The notes under the pieces: model-generated | Database searches by the model: none | What the model was told of the DNA's origin: nothing | The model's input: only the letters and a program-made list of their open reading frames with translations | In this document: in pieces, positions 10,881 through 23,845 of the stretch | Position numbering within the stretch: the first letter of the stretch is position 1 | Layout: each line of letters begins with the position of its first letter | Assembly: GCA_001792895.1 (NCBI GenBank) | Contig: MARA01000013.1 | Span: 930,001-994,000, forward strand | From: Lentinus brumalis | Taxonomy: Eukaryota > Basidiomycota > Agaricomycetes > Polyporales > Polyporaceae | Length of the DNA stretch: 64,000 bases | Direction of reading: 5' to 3' | Program-made: the position numbers and the translations under genes

Positions 10881-13800
10881 GAAAGAATATAAGCCTAAGA
10901 AGAAGTAATATGCAGCAGCAGAGGCGGGACTGTGGACGTGGACGACGACATCGGGACTCAATTCAGGGCAGGCCGCTCCCATGCAAACGTCCATACAGCA
11001 CGGCTTCTAAGTACCACAGACACGGAGCGGCGGAGTGACGGACGATGTCGATAACATCCTCAAGAATCCTCTCCGACTCGGAGAGCGGACGGGTACCCCA
11101 TACCACCCTCCTCCAGCAAGACCACTGGCGCAAATTTCCTGCATGCTCGCCCATCTAAGCTTCTCTTTGAGTGCAGGCCTGAGTGAGCTGTCGACCCGCG
11201 GTCGCGGCGCTTCCCGATCCCCTCCCATGTCCAACACAAATTTGCTCATCTCTGTCGAACTGCACGTAGACGAACTGCACGTAGATGAACGTCTCTGGTC
11301 AGCACACCGCACAGACGATAAGCGGTAAGTTACTCACCTTGCCTGTGTTGCCGCACCTGAGTTGACGATCTGTCCTCTCCAGTGCAGGGCTTGCCCAACC
11401 TGCCTCTCACCAGCTCATGGTTCGCACAAGCCTGGGAGAGGTACGAGTACGTCTTGACCTCGTCTCGACCCTGCACCGCACACCACACCGCACTAACACG
11501 TCCTATCATCGTCCCAACATCGCAGGTTTGCGTTGCGAACTCGGGCAAGTGAGCCTTCACCTCGTGCCATGCCGGTGTTCCGGCCCCACCGGCATCTCCT
11601 AGAATTCTGTCCAGTTGATTAGGTTTCCAAGTTCCGCACGACCTGGACAGCCTGCGGATGTTCAGACTTCCGGACGAGGCACACAGGTTCGAGGTACCAG
11701 TATGTGTGGAGGGATCTGACCTGTACCTGGGCGACGAGCCTGTACACCGGGTTCGCAGAAGTGCGCCCGCATACTTGTTGCGATCACGCTCGCCAGTTGT
11801 ATGACAGGATGTGCATTAGCTGACGGCTGAGATGAGCACTGGCTTGCTGCCCGCATATAGTCTATTTAAACGGACAATTACTTACTTCTTGAGGGACATT
11901 GCGGTGCGTGCAGCCATCAACGAGGGAGGCGACCGGGAGGGCCGCCGTAGCTAGAGAGATAGAACTCCGGGCCCCATCGAGCCGTAGACAGCTCCGTGCA
12001 GATCCCCGCCGCCATTGACGGAGCCCGCCACGGCTCCGGGGTGCATGTCCATCACCGTCAATGGCAGGACTGTTGTGACGTCCCTGTGTAGACATAGGTC
12101 CCCAGCCAAACACGACGTACTGTGTGACTGGGTTAGAATGCGGGGGATGGGTCTGTGAGGAGGAATGGACGCACCCGAGCTCAGTTCATTTGCTCGGAGG
12201 CCAGCAGCGTCGCGGGGTCGCGTAGAGACGTGTTCGGAGAGTAGCACCTGTATGTACCAAGTACCGAGACAGATGAACATGACGGGAACGGAGCGATCGT
12301 CTGCGCGCGACGTACCTGTCGCAAGCCTCCAAACAGATTAGACTACCAGCTCGCTCAAGCCCATGCGCGGGCCAGATGTCACTTGCTCCAACGTGAAGTT
12401 CACGGCCGTATCGTCGTGTTGGCTGTGGTATTGCTGCGCACAGAGGGCGGCGTGCTTGCGCCGTCCGGCGGCGTCATTACGGGTTCTTGAGAGATATCGC
12501 AGCTAGCCCAATGTATGAGGGCGAATGCTGATACTGCATGCGACCCAGCCTTTCATGTATTGAATCTAGATATGGGTCCATAACAATGACAGTGGGACAC
12601 GGTAGTACTACGTACCTCGCGGCTTCCCTGCCCGTTCCCTTCGAGTCGAGACAGTGCTGCGCTAAAGAACGAAGACACGCTCGTCCTGGGGTAAAAGGTA
12701 GGTGATTAATGACACACTCTGTCTGGAAGGACGAATGCAGCTCACCGAGAATGGTACAGGGTCTGGTTTGAGAGAAGGACGGCGTCTTTGGACAAGGATC
12801 GCGTCTTTGGATCTACATGTCGCGCCTCCGATGAGCTTCGCGCGTGTCTGTGCCTACTGTCTTGTCCACAGGCGGTGGGGCTCCTTGGAGGCGGCGTGAT
12901 ACTTCGGAAAAGTCGGTGGACGAAGCAGCGGGTGCGTTGGCGACCTGTAACTAACCCGGTGTGATCTGGGAAGTCGCGGGGAGTCAGTATCAGTACGCAA
13001 CAGAGCGAGGGTGCGATGCTCACCACAGTGTGACCCAGGCCAGCGAGTGAGAGCGTACGTGCCCCTACTAGATGCGGCCACAGGTGCGTTTGTAAGAGAC
13101 GAGTGAAGTCAACGCTGACGAGCCTGTACATCGCTACTCATCTAGATGCGTGCGGGAGAAGCACACTGCCGTATCGAGGGTTCCAGCCACCATAGACAGG
13201 ACGGCGTGATGACGGCGCGAGCAACAGAGAGACATTGGCGGAAGGGAGAAGAGCGGGCTGGGACGACGCGCAGGACAAGTCCACCGTGGTGCATTGCATG
13301 GAGCGGAGGGCAACGAGCGGTGGCTGGAATCCGAACGATGGATGCAGCAAGGCAAGCCAGAGAGGACGATATTGTGCACGCTAGCACTCACTAGGTGAGT
13401 ACTTGGAGACGACCCGAGTGAAGGAGACGGCGACCGCTCGCAACTAGTCTCGTACCGGGAGGTCGCAACTTGAATTTGAAAGAACTTGAAAGCCTCTTGC
13501 AGGCGCCTAAAGTACCCTCCTCGACTGCGAACTCGACATACCAACCATTGCTACTCGTACCTGGACTATGATCCTTCAGCGGACATCGGGCTCTCTATTC
13601 AGGCACTGGGACTGAAGTTGCTTTCGCTTCTCTGCTTACAAGACCACCAGGCTGTCGCTATCCTTGGACCTTCTCTGTAAGACTCTCTTCCGTAAGCCTT
13701 GGCTGCCAGGTCCACATTTTGCGACAGTGACGGCCTGCGGAAACAAGGAATGTCGTTGAAAGCGTCGGAAAGAGGTACTGAGGGCGGAGCTAGTGGCGGG

Positions 13801-14589
13801 CAGGCGCGAGGGGATAGTACTAGGTTGATGGGGTAGCTGGACTAGGTGAGTATCATCCACATGGTGTATCGACTCACCTTTTTCTCAGAGTGACGTCCAC
13901 ATCCGTATGCGTTCTTCGTGTTGTCTTTCGCCATCTCACACGTACCAGTGCACGCCCGTCACACCGCGGCGTGTCTTCCAGGGCGTGCTCTCTCCCGCTG
14001 CGGGGCCTTCTCATCCTCGCCCGCAGCTCAGATCGGAGGTCTCCCGCCAGCACCCCCTACCTGAATTCACGTTCTATATCGATGTGGCCAGGACCGTTCG
14101 GTCAACTTTGCTCTCCACCTCGATCGCCCGCATCCTCGGATCTTGACCCGCGTGCATCCGTTAGGCCGACACGCATTTCGTACGCCGCTTCAGATGCGCA
14201 CCCTTCTATAATGTCCGACATCCTGCTCCCATCTGCCGCAGAGTCAAAATCTCTGCACCCTCGTGGGGACGTGCCCAAGCGTACGTGGTCTGCTCAGCCA
14301 CCCGTCCCGACGACTGTCACGTCGAGCTAGGACCTTACTACCCACGCCGCGGCGCCTGCCGTCTCGGGTCTGTCGTGTACTCCGCCTTCAAATCCTCGAC
14401 TCGACGCGCACCAGCTCGTCGATTGCCTTCCCGCTGTAGAGCTCGTGTTGACGAGCGACAGGACGATGGGCTTGTGCGCGGTTGCAGTCCTCTCGCACGA
14501 TGGGCAAACCACTTCTATGAACCTCGCAATCTCCACCGTCGTCGTCGCTCATGTCATGTCCCTCGACGCTGTCTCCTGGTCAAGAACAA
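10881..14589. other. No supported intact gene
   Basis: Many short frames in GC-rich sequence without recognisable domains. A 15-base word (CGAACTGCACGTAGA) is repeated in tandem near 11258-11288. Stretches near 13890-14330 resemble degraded coding sequence upstream of BCS1 pseudogene 1 and may include its decayed N-terminal exons, but I cannot align them. Confidence 0.4.
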
Positions 14590-15160
14590 CTAGAAGCCCA
14601 TGTACAGGCAGCACAAGCGGCCCATACAGCTCGTCCTTCCTGCCCCAGTATGACCAGGCTTGTCTTGAGTGCGCTACGTAATACCGGGCGAGCAAGGAGT
14701 GACAGACGTAGCGAGGTCAGTTCATCGTCTGCTGGTGCACCTGTGGCCGTCGCTGATATCACTGTTCCTTACAGCTATTCCACATCGCTGTGGGCACCTA
14801 CCGTATCGCGCTCTCATCCACAGGATTCCGAATGAACTCAGTCTCTATCTCTACGATCCTTGCTCTCGTGTGATTGGACATGGACGATGCGATGCTCATG
14901 TTTGGCGTCGAGGACCTCCCAAACACACACGTGTATGATGCTCTTCGAGGACATCTGCGCCCCGTTTCACAAGACCATCAAGCGCGACAACGCCGAGCCG
15001 GAGGAGCGCAACCCGGTCGCTCCTGAAAACTATTGTCAGGCGCAACAAGAGAAGGAATCTAGCGACTCCATACCCTCGCGCATCCCTCTCTAGGAGCTGC
15101 TCAAAGCGCTTTACGTCATTGGCGGGCAGGAGGGCCGCATACTGATCACAGGCTTACGAG
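14590..15160 (+). pseudogene. BCS1-like AAA ATPase pseudogene 1
   Basis: Fragments align in order with the intact BCS1-like gene at 31004-33006. KRPIQLVLPAPV matches KRPPSSVILDPGV. IPHRCGHLPYR followed directly by ALIHRI matches IPFRRGYLLHG...SMIHTI, with the Walker A loop deleted. ELSL is kept. MLFEDICAPF then TIKRDNAEPEE matches ILMEDIDAAF...SIKRDLIDPEA. LLKALYVIGGQEGRILIT matches LLNALDGIAAQEGRILFA. In-frame stops and frame changes separate the pieces. It cannot encode a working ATPase because the nucleotide-binding loop is missing. Confidence 0.8.
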
Positions 15161-17013
15161 CAGGTCCCAGTTCCGCGAGCTCGACAAGGAGCAGCCAGAC
15201 GGGAAAGACTCCGGTTAGGACTCTCCATCTGGCAGCGTCTCATCTTCCCCAACTCCATCACCATCCATCCATCCCTTTCTATCATCCTTGACATTGATTC
15301 GTCCGCAACGACCACGCAACGACAGCAGCATCGCACGCTCATCTCGCGGTCCCAGGCTCGAGCTGACATTCAGGAATGATCGCCCACCGGTTCGCTGCGC
15401 CCGCGCGTTCGCAATTGCGATGCTACTCGGTTACCTCACGATGTCGTCCATATGACGCGGCGGACGACGGTGGGCGTACGGGTAAGAGCAGAAGCAGGAG
15501 AACTGCAGCACACTCGATCTCGGCTTCCAGCTACGAACCTCTCTTTTTCTTCAGCCGCTACGCTCAGCGGTGCCTCTCGTCCACTCTCTGTAGGGACAGC
15601 GTCGCACTCGTTGCGGACTGGCGGACTGGCGGACTCGAGCGACCCTGAACGATGTCTATGCCTGCATACGAGCATGTACAGTTTCCTCTGTATGTACATC
15701 CGTGGCATCTCGGTTCCTGTCGCCGTCCTCGTCGCAAGGACACACGAATCTCTCGTGTGGTGCAGGCCCACTATCGGGATGTTTCTCCGTTTTGCTCGAA
15801 CCTTGGCCCTCGCTCCCGCTGTTAACCGTTACCCTCAAGCCCTCGCGCTCTCGAACTCGACGTCTTGCACTCGACGTTGTGCTTGCTTGGGGAACAAACC
15901 GGTTTGTGGAAGGGTGAATAAGGAAAGCTGTCTGGAGCCTACATCGGGAGCGAGGCTCAGATTGGCCGACTGGCAGCGCAGGACCCGTCAATCATGGCGC
16001 AGCTGAGCCAATGCAAAGCGAAGTTTCTACACAACAAGGGAAAGGCGAGAAGACACAGCAGTACGAGACAAGTACCACCAGGAGACGACACAAGTTTAAG
16101 AGGACGTACGAGCGCGTCGTCGAGGCTGCGAGCCTCTCGAGCCCGACTGTCGGTCCGGGGGCCGGCCACCCAGTGCCCATAGGCGCCCATCCAGCCGAGA
16201 GCTCTCGACGTCGTGACACTGCACACTGCACAGTGCAGGACAACATACGGACTACGCGGAGGACACTCGAGCTCACTGTGCAGATTCTCGCGTCTGCGAA
16301 CTGAAGTCGGCCTTCCGCTCCTCTGTTTACTGCTAGGTTGCTGCCATCCTCGTCCTGTAGGTTGGACGTCTGTGACGCAAGCGGTCAGAGCATGAATACT
16401 ATGATCAAACATTATCTGCACCTCTCCATCCACCTCGCTTTCCATCTCGCTCGTCCGCCTCTCTGAGTCATTTTGGCGACGTTGCCCGATACCCACCGAG
16501 GCGACACGCAACGCATCATCCTCGTACGTACCCTCCGATGCACACTACTCGTCTACCGTTTACATATCTGGTCCCCATACTCGACTTCAAGAGATCACCC
16601 TCCCGCCCGCCACGACACCAGACATCCTGCACACCATGGCCGAGCTGGCATGTCTTTTCCCGCTGCCGGTTATGATCCTTGGGCCTTGCCACCCGTTCTC
16701 TGTTCGCTATCGGTCACCCCAATTGAAGACGACTCCAATTGAGCGCGACGACCCAATAAACTGTCAGGTATCTCACCATCTCTACTTCAGGTACTGCTAT
16801 AACTTGTCGCTCATGCCCTGTCACTATCCGCGACAGGAGACTGGCCGAAGGCGTTCCACGTAGCGACTACGAGAAGTTGTTAGCAGGACACGAAGCCATC
16901 CTGGCCCTCGGCACGATCGAGCTCTATCCGTATGCGCGAATGGCTGATACGTCAATCAAGGTCCATTTGTCACCTCCTGGACCCGTAGCCGTCGCTGACA
17001 CCTCCCTCACTCT
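15161..17013. other. Spacer between two BCS1-like pseudogenes
   Basis: No gene can be supported. Frames are GC-rich shadows. Parts just before 17014 may be decayed upstream exons of BCS1 pseudogene 2 (a spliced-looking acceptor TCTAG precedes GGCATCCCGC). Confidence 0.4.
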
Positions 17014-17945
17014 AGGCATCCCGCACCGCCGTTGATACCTCATGTATGACAATCTGAACGCCTGATAGCCCCCTCTCATCCGCAGCATGGCCTGAGAGCT
17101 GAACCTCGACGTCGACGGTCTACAGCCTCTGACTCACGCAGAATCGCATGCACGACTCGAAGCCCAACTTTGTCATCAGCAAGCTCCCAGGCAAGTGCAT
17201 CGCGCTCGCAGAGGACGAGTTTCACAATGGTAGCAAACACCACATCGTCAGTCCGAATAAGCTGAGAACCAGAGCCAGGCGCATCAAGAAAAGAACGTGA
17301 GCGACTTCATTGTGTCGTTAATATTGGGAGCGGGGTGCTCAACCTCAACGCGTCCGCATCCTCTCTCTCACGCGAATAGGCATAGACTACTCGTCGTTCC
17401 GCCCACTCATCGCTGGCTCCCGGAACAAAGAACAGTGGAACCGAGCGTGTCATCGCCGCACCGGAGAAGCAGAACCAGGACCAGGTGCACTGTTGCTCTC
17501 AGCGAGCTTCTGATGGCGCTCGACGGTATTAAGAGGGCCGTGTACTGTTCACCGCGAAGCCGCACTGTCTGCGGAATTCACGTCTGGGTCGAGCGAGGGA
17601 GTACCAGTCTTCAGAGCTCCTCCGGCAGCTTTACTATCGCTCGGGTGGCGACGACGAACGGCTGGAGGAGGACAGACGAGGAGCCTGGAGGACTCCGGCT
17701 ACGGCTCTCCAGCGGGAAGCTTCCCAACCTCTGAGTTCTCCACATCGCCACAGACACCGCCGGCACTCTCCGCCGGTATCGCAAACTCGTCCGGCGGCCC
17801 AGGGGTCTCCCCCAGGAGGGCAGCGAAACTTGCGGATCGATTTACTGGTCCCGAACCTATGGCGATGCTGTAGCTCATAACGTATAAGACGCGCTCGTAC
17901 AACGCTACCGACAGCGGTCGATGAAGAAGAAGCGCGAGCGTGCAG
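17014..17945 (+). pseudogene. BCS1-like AAA ATPase pseudogene 2
   Basis: A second, independent BCS1 remnant. GIPHRR, stop, YLMY stands where the intact gene has GIPFRRGYLLHG, and the Walker A loop is replaced by residues interrupted by two stops. VISKLPGKCIALAED (about 17170-17220) matches LISNLPKSCIILMED, the Walker B region. LSELLMALDGI (about 17500-17530) matches LSGLLNALDGI. YQSSELLRQLYYRSGG (about 17600-17650) matches YQARELFKRFYTCSSED. Near 17880-17910, YKTRSYNAT matches YKTRPYAAV at the C terminus. Frameshifts and stops lie between them. It overlaps pseudogene 1 in content (LLxALDGI is present in both), so the two are separate copies. Confidence 0.8.
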
Positions 17946-19150
17946 CGAACTCCGGATCAACCTGCAGCTCAGAGCTTCTCTCTTCCCCTAGCCTCCACGC
18001 TTCGTAATCGATGGATCTTGACTCGAATGGTGCTGGGACGGCTTAGGCCGTCTCAGATTCCTCACACCGTCCTCATTAGCAAGTTGTCTTCAGGGCGGAG
18101 TATCGCTTTCGACGAGGAACGGTCGGTCGCGCTTGTTGCGAGCTTGTGGACGAAGGCGTCGACACTTTACATCTCCCTCCGTTGTTAGCCATCCTTCACC
18201 GTCACAACCACGCAACACTCTTTCCTTTGGTGCCGACCTTCTGTTTGCCCTCGAGCCGCACATCATGTAATCTTCCTACGTCCCACAGTCTCACTCGAGT
18301 ATTACTGGCAGTCAACATTGTCCGTGCTCAATCCATAAGTGCACATGGCCAATTCGACCTCAACCGCCCTGTTTCCGCCCTCGGGTCCTCGCTCTCAAGC
18401 ATCGCGCTTTCTGTCGACTTGTTCGCCCGGCCGTGGGCTCCCGAACCCGACGTCTCTCTCCTACGAATACACGCGCGTCGATACACTTGCTGTCATCGCA
18501 GCGTCCCTACTCCTCGCTCTCGCTCTCACCCGTAGACTGCTACTGTTGTGCCGGCTTCGAGCCGATCGTGTAGTATATAGCCGCGATCAACAACGCTTTG
18601 CCATCTTCCGAGTAATGCAACTGTACGCGTGTGGTTCGTCTCAGACGCACCCGGAGAGGCTCTACATAGGCCGCCCGCGCGGTCACTGCAATAGTTCTTT
18701 GCTACGACACTTGAAAGATGTGTCGAATGCAATGCTGAGCTGCTCATATCTACCTTCGAGTCTACCAGTGTAGTCTGGGGGTTACGGATGGGGTTCGCTA
18801 GCTTAATGAAGGCGTCACGGTAGACGGCGTTCTGAGTATGTCCACCGTCCATGAACTTCTGGCTGGTAGGGCGCTGGGCTCGGGCGAAATGCGCGCTGAA
18901 ATAAGGGAAGACAGGCCGGCCTATATCTTCAGGTTACGAGTACTAGTAGCGTAGACAGTTACAGAGGGTATTGTGGAACATAAAACAGAGGGGTGACAAC
19001 CGAGACTTGGCGGACAGCGGATGTGGGCGGGTCAATAACGGACGTGGGAGTTATAATCGGATAACGACGAATCACAGAAAGCGCAGACGGAACGATTCAC
19101 ATCTATCTCAGCCCGGTAGGAATGGTCAACCTCAGCGTGCAGTAAAGGAT
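17946..19150. other. No supported gene
   Basis: An ATG-initiated frame at 18345-18773 on the plus strand contains one hydrophobic run (LAVIAASLLLALAL) but no recognisable domain or neighbouring exon. I do not call it. Confidence 0.35.
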
Positions 19151-19248
19151 TACACAGTCGAAGATGATGACGCAGCGACCTCAGGCTGAGGCACCTTGCT
19201 CTGAGTTCCGCATTCAACCTCCTCTGGGGCCTCCGAAAGCGCGAGAGC

Positions 19249-20900
19249 TTAGAACTGGATACTGTCATCATCGTCGAATCCCGCAGAGCGAGCGGGATTG
19301 ACGAAACCTTCGAGGGATGAGATGAAGCTGGGCGTACTGTATGAGTCCCTCGAGGAGTGGAGCGGGTCGTCGGGGTCGACCCGGACGTCCATGCGGTTCG
19401 CCTCTTGTAGCTCGAGGAGGATGCGCGAGGTGAGGATGGCTGTGATTCTGCATCCCAAAACTGTATGAGTGGATGGTCGGGCATGGGATACAATAACAAG
19501 CGGCAATGCCTTGCACACGTACGGGGTGGTCAATTCAGAGATGAGACTGCCACCATCAGCGACACTGATCTCTGCCTATGGAGTGATGCGCATGAGTACT
19601 GACATATGCGAGACAGGGAGCTGCTTACCGCGATTGCCGAAAGTAGTAGATGAAGGACATTTAGAATGAAGAGAATGCTAAGTATTGCGCGCATTTAACT
19701 CAATGAGTCATTCGGATACTTGGCTGCCCTCTACTTCAGGACCTACACAAAATATATGGTCCCTGAGGGGGGAGTCAGGCATCGGTAAGATGAAGGATGC
19801 CACTTAGAGAGACATACCACCGCGGAAGAGGACATCCGATAGCATAAGCCTCTTTGACCGTCGGATATCTGTCAGGTTGGCGGAGCCTCCCAGCGTTTTC
19901 CAGGTTATGTAGATGAGTATCATGTCGGCCGCGATGAGCGGTGCTCGAGAGATGATAACGACTGTGTGACCTCTTGTGGGTAAGCATGCGCAGTCGTATA
20001 ATATCACCAGCCAACCTACGCCTTGAAGAGAGTCATTATCAACGTAGGTGATGAGATTGAACAAAGCGAACCTATCGACAAGTGCGACAGATGCGTAATC
20101 TGTCTCAATGCATCCAAACGGCGGGAAGGTCTCTCCAGAGAACTGATAGCCATAATGAGCCTGCAATGTAGACCATCATCGTTCTGTGGCGGTCCATATG
20201 GTTCAAAGAACATCAATTCACTCACCAGATTGGCACCTACTGGTGCTAGCGACAAAGCGGCGACCAGTAGTCCGAGGGGCTTGCTCCTACTGAGCGCATA
20301 TGTGCGGAGGGCAGAGAAGGCTGATTACATGTGTCAGGACCATGTGCAGATAACTGCAGGGAGGCATGACTTTCCTGCTCCGGGGACAAATTGCAGTGAC
20401 AACATTGCCAGCGTGGCTATGGAAAACAAGGAACAGCTGCAGATGTCAACGATAATTTTGCAATCATATGAACTCTGCGAGGCTTCCCACAAACCTCTGA
20501 TTATGGTCAGATTTGCCATGGCCAAGACTGAGACTGCTTACATTATCCGACAAACCATATGCAAACCGGACCAAGCCCATGACATAGTAGGTCATGGAAA
20601 TCCACCTGTTGGCGAAGAATAAGAGTGACGCTCCGCCGATGTGCTTTGCGGTCCAGAAGTATGTCACTTCTCGATCGAACGTGATGAAGGTGTCATAGAT
20701 GAAGAGAACTTTCGTGACAGAAAGAGTCAGGTCGACATGGGCGAGCTTGGAATGGATTGAACACACCTGAGGCGGCCACAGTGCAGTGGTAGTACATGTA
20801 GCTGTTTCAAGGTCAGAAAGAGTCATCTGTGACGACAGGCCTCGTACAGATCGTTGACTAGGGCCACCGTCGCAGCTGCATCATCAGCGTCCGATGACAT
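19249..20900 (-). pseudogene. DUF6533 membrane protein, copy 2 (probably defective)
   Basis: Same exon layout as its paralogs. It starts MSSDADDAAATVAL at 20900 and contains TFDREVTYFW, FFANRWISM, LQFVPGA, LSLAPVGANL, VVIISRAPL and PSFISSLEGF. Two defects are visible. The donor after exon 4, which is GT in every paralog, reads GA at 20374-20373; the nearest alternative GT would shift the frame. A TAA at 19249-19251 ends the protein about 33 codons before the stop used by its paralogs, whose remnant (SSSSTV, stop at 19150-19152) is still readable. Microexons are AG at 20495-20496 and GC at 20020-20021. All other splice sites are intact, so inactivation would be recent. Confidence 0.7.
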
Positions 20901-20968
20901 TGTGAAGTCGAAGGAGGGCCCTCACGTCGGCGAGGGCGAGTAATGTCGATATCCCTGTCGCAACCAGA

Positions 20969-20975
20969 CCTTATA
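20969..20975 (-). promoter_or_regulatory. TATA box of DUF6533 copy 2
   Basis: TATAAGG on the minus strand, about 70 bases before the start codon at 20900, as in the paralogs. Confidence 0.5.
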
Positions 20976-22990
20976 AGTATCGTGCATGCGCAGACTAACG
21001 TATACAAACTCGACCTCGAATCCGCGGCGGCGTGACTCGTGAGACACGCAGGCTGGTCGCATTTGCCATATCTGATCGGAATGCCGAGCCGTCAGAAGTT
21101 CCGCGGCGCACATGCGCATACTTAGCACTTCGTTGAACGATGCTGAAACCGATTCGGACAATGACTCATCTTTGTTTGATGCTGTTGAGACGTGGCGGGC
21201 ATAGTCTGGCTAGTGGATCAGGTAGGAATCACGATGAGGAAGATTATGGTACTAGTACTACGTCAGCCGAACATCTCGAACCTGAACGCCGCGCAGAGAT
21301 GAACTAAATATCTTGTCTGGCAGACCCGTGTGCGACGAAGATGCGTGCGCCGCCGTCCGTCGGCAAGGAATAACAGGGATTGATGATAAGAAGGCCATGA
21401 GTAGAGCCGAGCTGTTACAGAGGGCGGAGGAGAGGCGAACAGCGGCGTCGCCTGTGTAGACGGCGTGGGCTAGACGGGGGTGTCTGACGCCACGGAAGTA
21501 CTCAAACAGCCCACTGCAACAGACTCAACGTGCAAGGTCCTGCCATAGGAGGTCGAGGCAGTTGGTCGGAACGCGCTCCAGCCTCCCGTGCATCTCTCGT
21601 CGAACAGTGCGTCCTGCCATCATCAGTGCATCTGCAGAATCGCTTCAGCCCGGCGCAGCTACGTCATACCAGACTAACCTCACGTACTCAACATAGGCTT
21701 TCGACCAGCCGATAAAAGAATCCAGAACGACTTCGTTTGCCGGCAGACGAACGAGCCCCTCACAATCGAGGGGCGAGCTGTTGCTGGCCGAGTTGTACGG
21801 CAGGAAGTGCCAGTGCGGACGGTCGCGCTGGCAGTCTGCATCAGAAAAGGATCAATCTCGAGACTTGGAATGGCCGCCTTGGGTAGCAAGCCCGCTATGG
21901 TGCTGTGCTGTCGTGGCATGATTCCTCCGCGCAGGTCCGGATCTCTACGAATGTGGCTCGCGCGCTCTCGGAGACGTCAAGCCCGCCCTAGTTCTATTGC
22001 CTGTTCGCAGCCGTCGACAGCGCTGCGGTCGCGGCCGTGCTCGCAGGGTACCTGAGCCATAATTGACGGCTTGGGGGCATACAGAACGCAATGGCCGCAT
22101 CACTGGGTCCGTGAACACAGTATTGGTGCAGAATACATGAGCGAAGGCCGTGTGGTGTCGCTCCACGTTAACACCGAGAGGAAGTCGTGCTGGCCCGACC
22201 TGTGAATGCGGTGGCACAATGGCATGGCCGGTCGAAGAGAAGACCCGAAGAATAAGTGGAAATGGGCACCGGTTGGGCATGTCACCGAGCCGCATGCTGC
22301 GATCCGACATCCTGAACCTGTGACTACGCTTCCTGTACAGCCGTCAGGGCGACTGAATGAAATATAAGAATGGCCATCAAAGAGAATGAACTTTGAGTTG
22401 ACCTTCGAGAACCGGGAACCCTCGTCATCGTGCATCATGTTTCATCGTACAACGATCGAGGAGGTGTATTGCACCTTCCTGTCCAAGACCTCAGACGACC
22501 GCAGACCGCAGTTCTCACACCGCTCTCGACTGCGCTGGTGATGTTCAACCGGCAGATCCATGTTCGGTGGTACAATCAACAGCCGCCACAGGTCAACACC
22601 GCTCAACGACGAGAGATCTCTTCCCAATATGAACGAGGCCACATTAGCAGCTAGGGTGACGGGATGTGGGGAGCCATATGTAGCGTGCTACCATTGCATT
22701 GCATTGCATGAGCATATACCGAAAGAAATCTTGAGCGTAAGTGGCGAACGACAGTGAGAATTAGTACCCAACAACGGCGGCGGCCGCGGGCGAGCGTACT
22801 GGCTGAGTGACGCGAGACATGGATAGATGTCAAGACGTCCGCAAGCGGGAGTTGGGTAGCGATACAGTGACCGGTGATCGTGATGCTGAGGAGCAGATGC
22901 AGGGAAGACGAGTGGACCGCAAGAGACAAGCGAAGACACGTGAAAGACAAGACATAGGGAGCACTGCGGGCTGAGTGTCCGTGCGTGAGG
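20976..22990. other. Spacer between X pseudogene 2 and DUF6533 copy 2
   Basis: Contains pieces duplicated from or to the 8.9-9.9 kb spacer (about 22194-22340 and 22650-22890). The intervening 21.2-22.1 kb has no counterpart there and no recognisable gene. Confidence 0.45.
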
Positions 22991-23845
22991 AGGGTGTCAC
23001 AACTCGGTGTTTGAGTGACGACATCAGCCAGAGATGGCGACTCGCCTGAGCGACGCGGTCCGTGGAAATGAAGAAGGCGTGACGAGTTGCTAAGTGCACT
23101 GGATAGGATGGGCAGGGCTGGCAATAACGAGCCCCACCAACAGAGCCGCAGTTCCACTGAGGGCGGAGGAAATGGAGGCGCGAAGAGGGGCGCCGCCTGG
23201 GCGCACGTTGTAGAGGGACACGCGTGAGCGGAAGGCACGCTGACACGGGAGAGGGAGAGGGTGTGCGCGAGTCCCCTTGAGAGAGGTCGAGGTATGTCGA
23301 GGCGCGCTTCTGTCCACATCGGCTGCTGGCAGCTTACAGCGCGAGCAGCGTCCATCTTGTCCATGAGCGACCTCAATGACCGCTCCGTGCAATCAACCTT
23401 CATGCGCACATGAAGGCCGGGTACGATCTTCGTTCCAATGAGCACACCGGGGACTACCAGTAGAGTACCAAGTACATCGATACGCAAGCCACTCACCTGG
23501 AGTATCTCCCTATTCCGCGTAATCTGGGCTTCCTTCCCTTCTCCGTCACCTTCTCCCGTTCACATCCATGAGAGAGTCGCCTCTCCCTCGCTGGAGCTGC
23601 CTCCAGTATTGCGTGATTGCCCGGGAGGAGTTCCCGCCGGGCTTAATGACGCCCTCGCAGGGTCGGACATGTCATGATTGTCGAAGAGCTCGAGTGAGTC
23701 CGGAATCCGGATCGAGGGCGTCCTGATGCATCCAGTTGACGGAATCCCGGGGTCGAGCGCGACGCGCACGGCGGGGGGCGGGGTGGCGAGCGAAACAAGC
23801 AGGACGCGGTGCCCGTGTGTGCAGTAAGCCGAGAGGCTCAGGTAG
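22991..23845 (-). pseudogene. Gene X pseudogene, copy 2
   Basis: A second decayed copy of the gene at 58877-59719. Matching minus-strand pieces are NWMHQDALDPDSG (intact: KWSYWNAFDPDSD), SSSEG, a run ending in NREI (intact: DREM), RSLMDKMDAA (intact: MSLMERMEAA) and TTCAQAAPLFAPPFPPPSV (intact: PPAQATPLFASPSPPPSV). They are spread over different frames with stops between. Gene order relative to the DUF6533 gene is the same as in the other two modules. Confidence 0.75.

Noticed and set aside
22651..23496. 281-codon open frame, minus strand
   Set aside because: It aligns with the C-terminal half and 3' flank of gene X and continues through what is non-coding in the intact copy; it is a pseudogene read-through.
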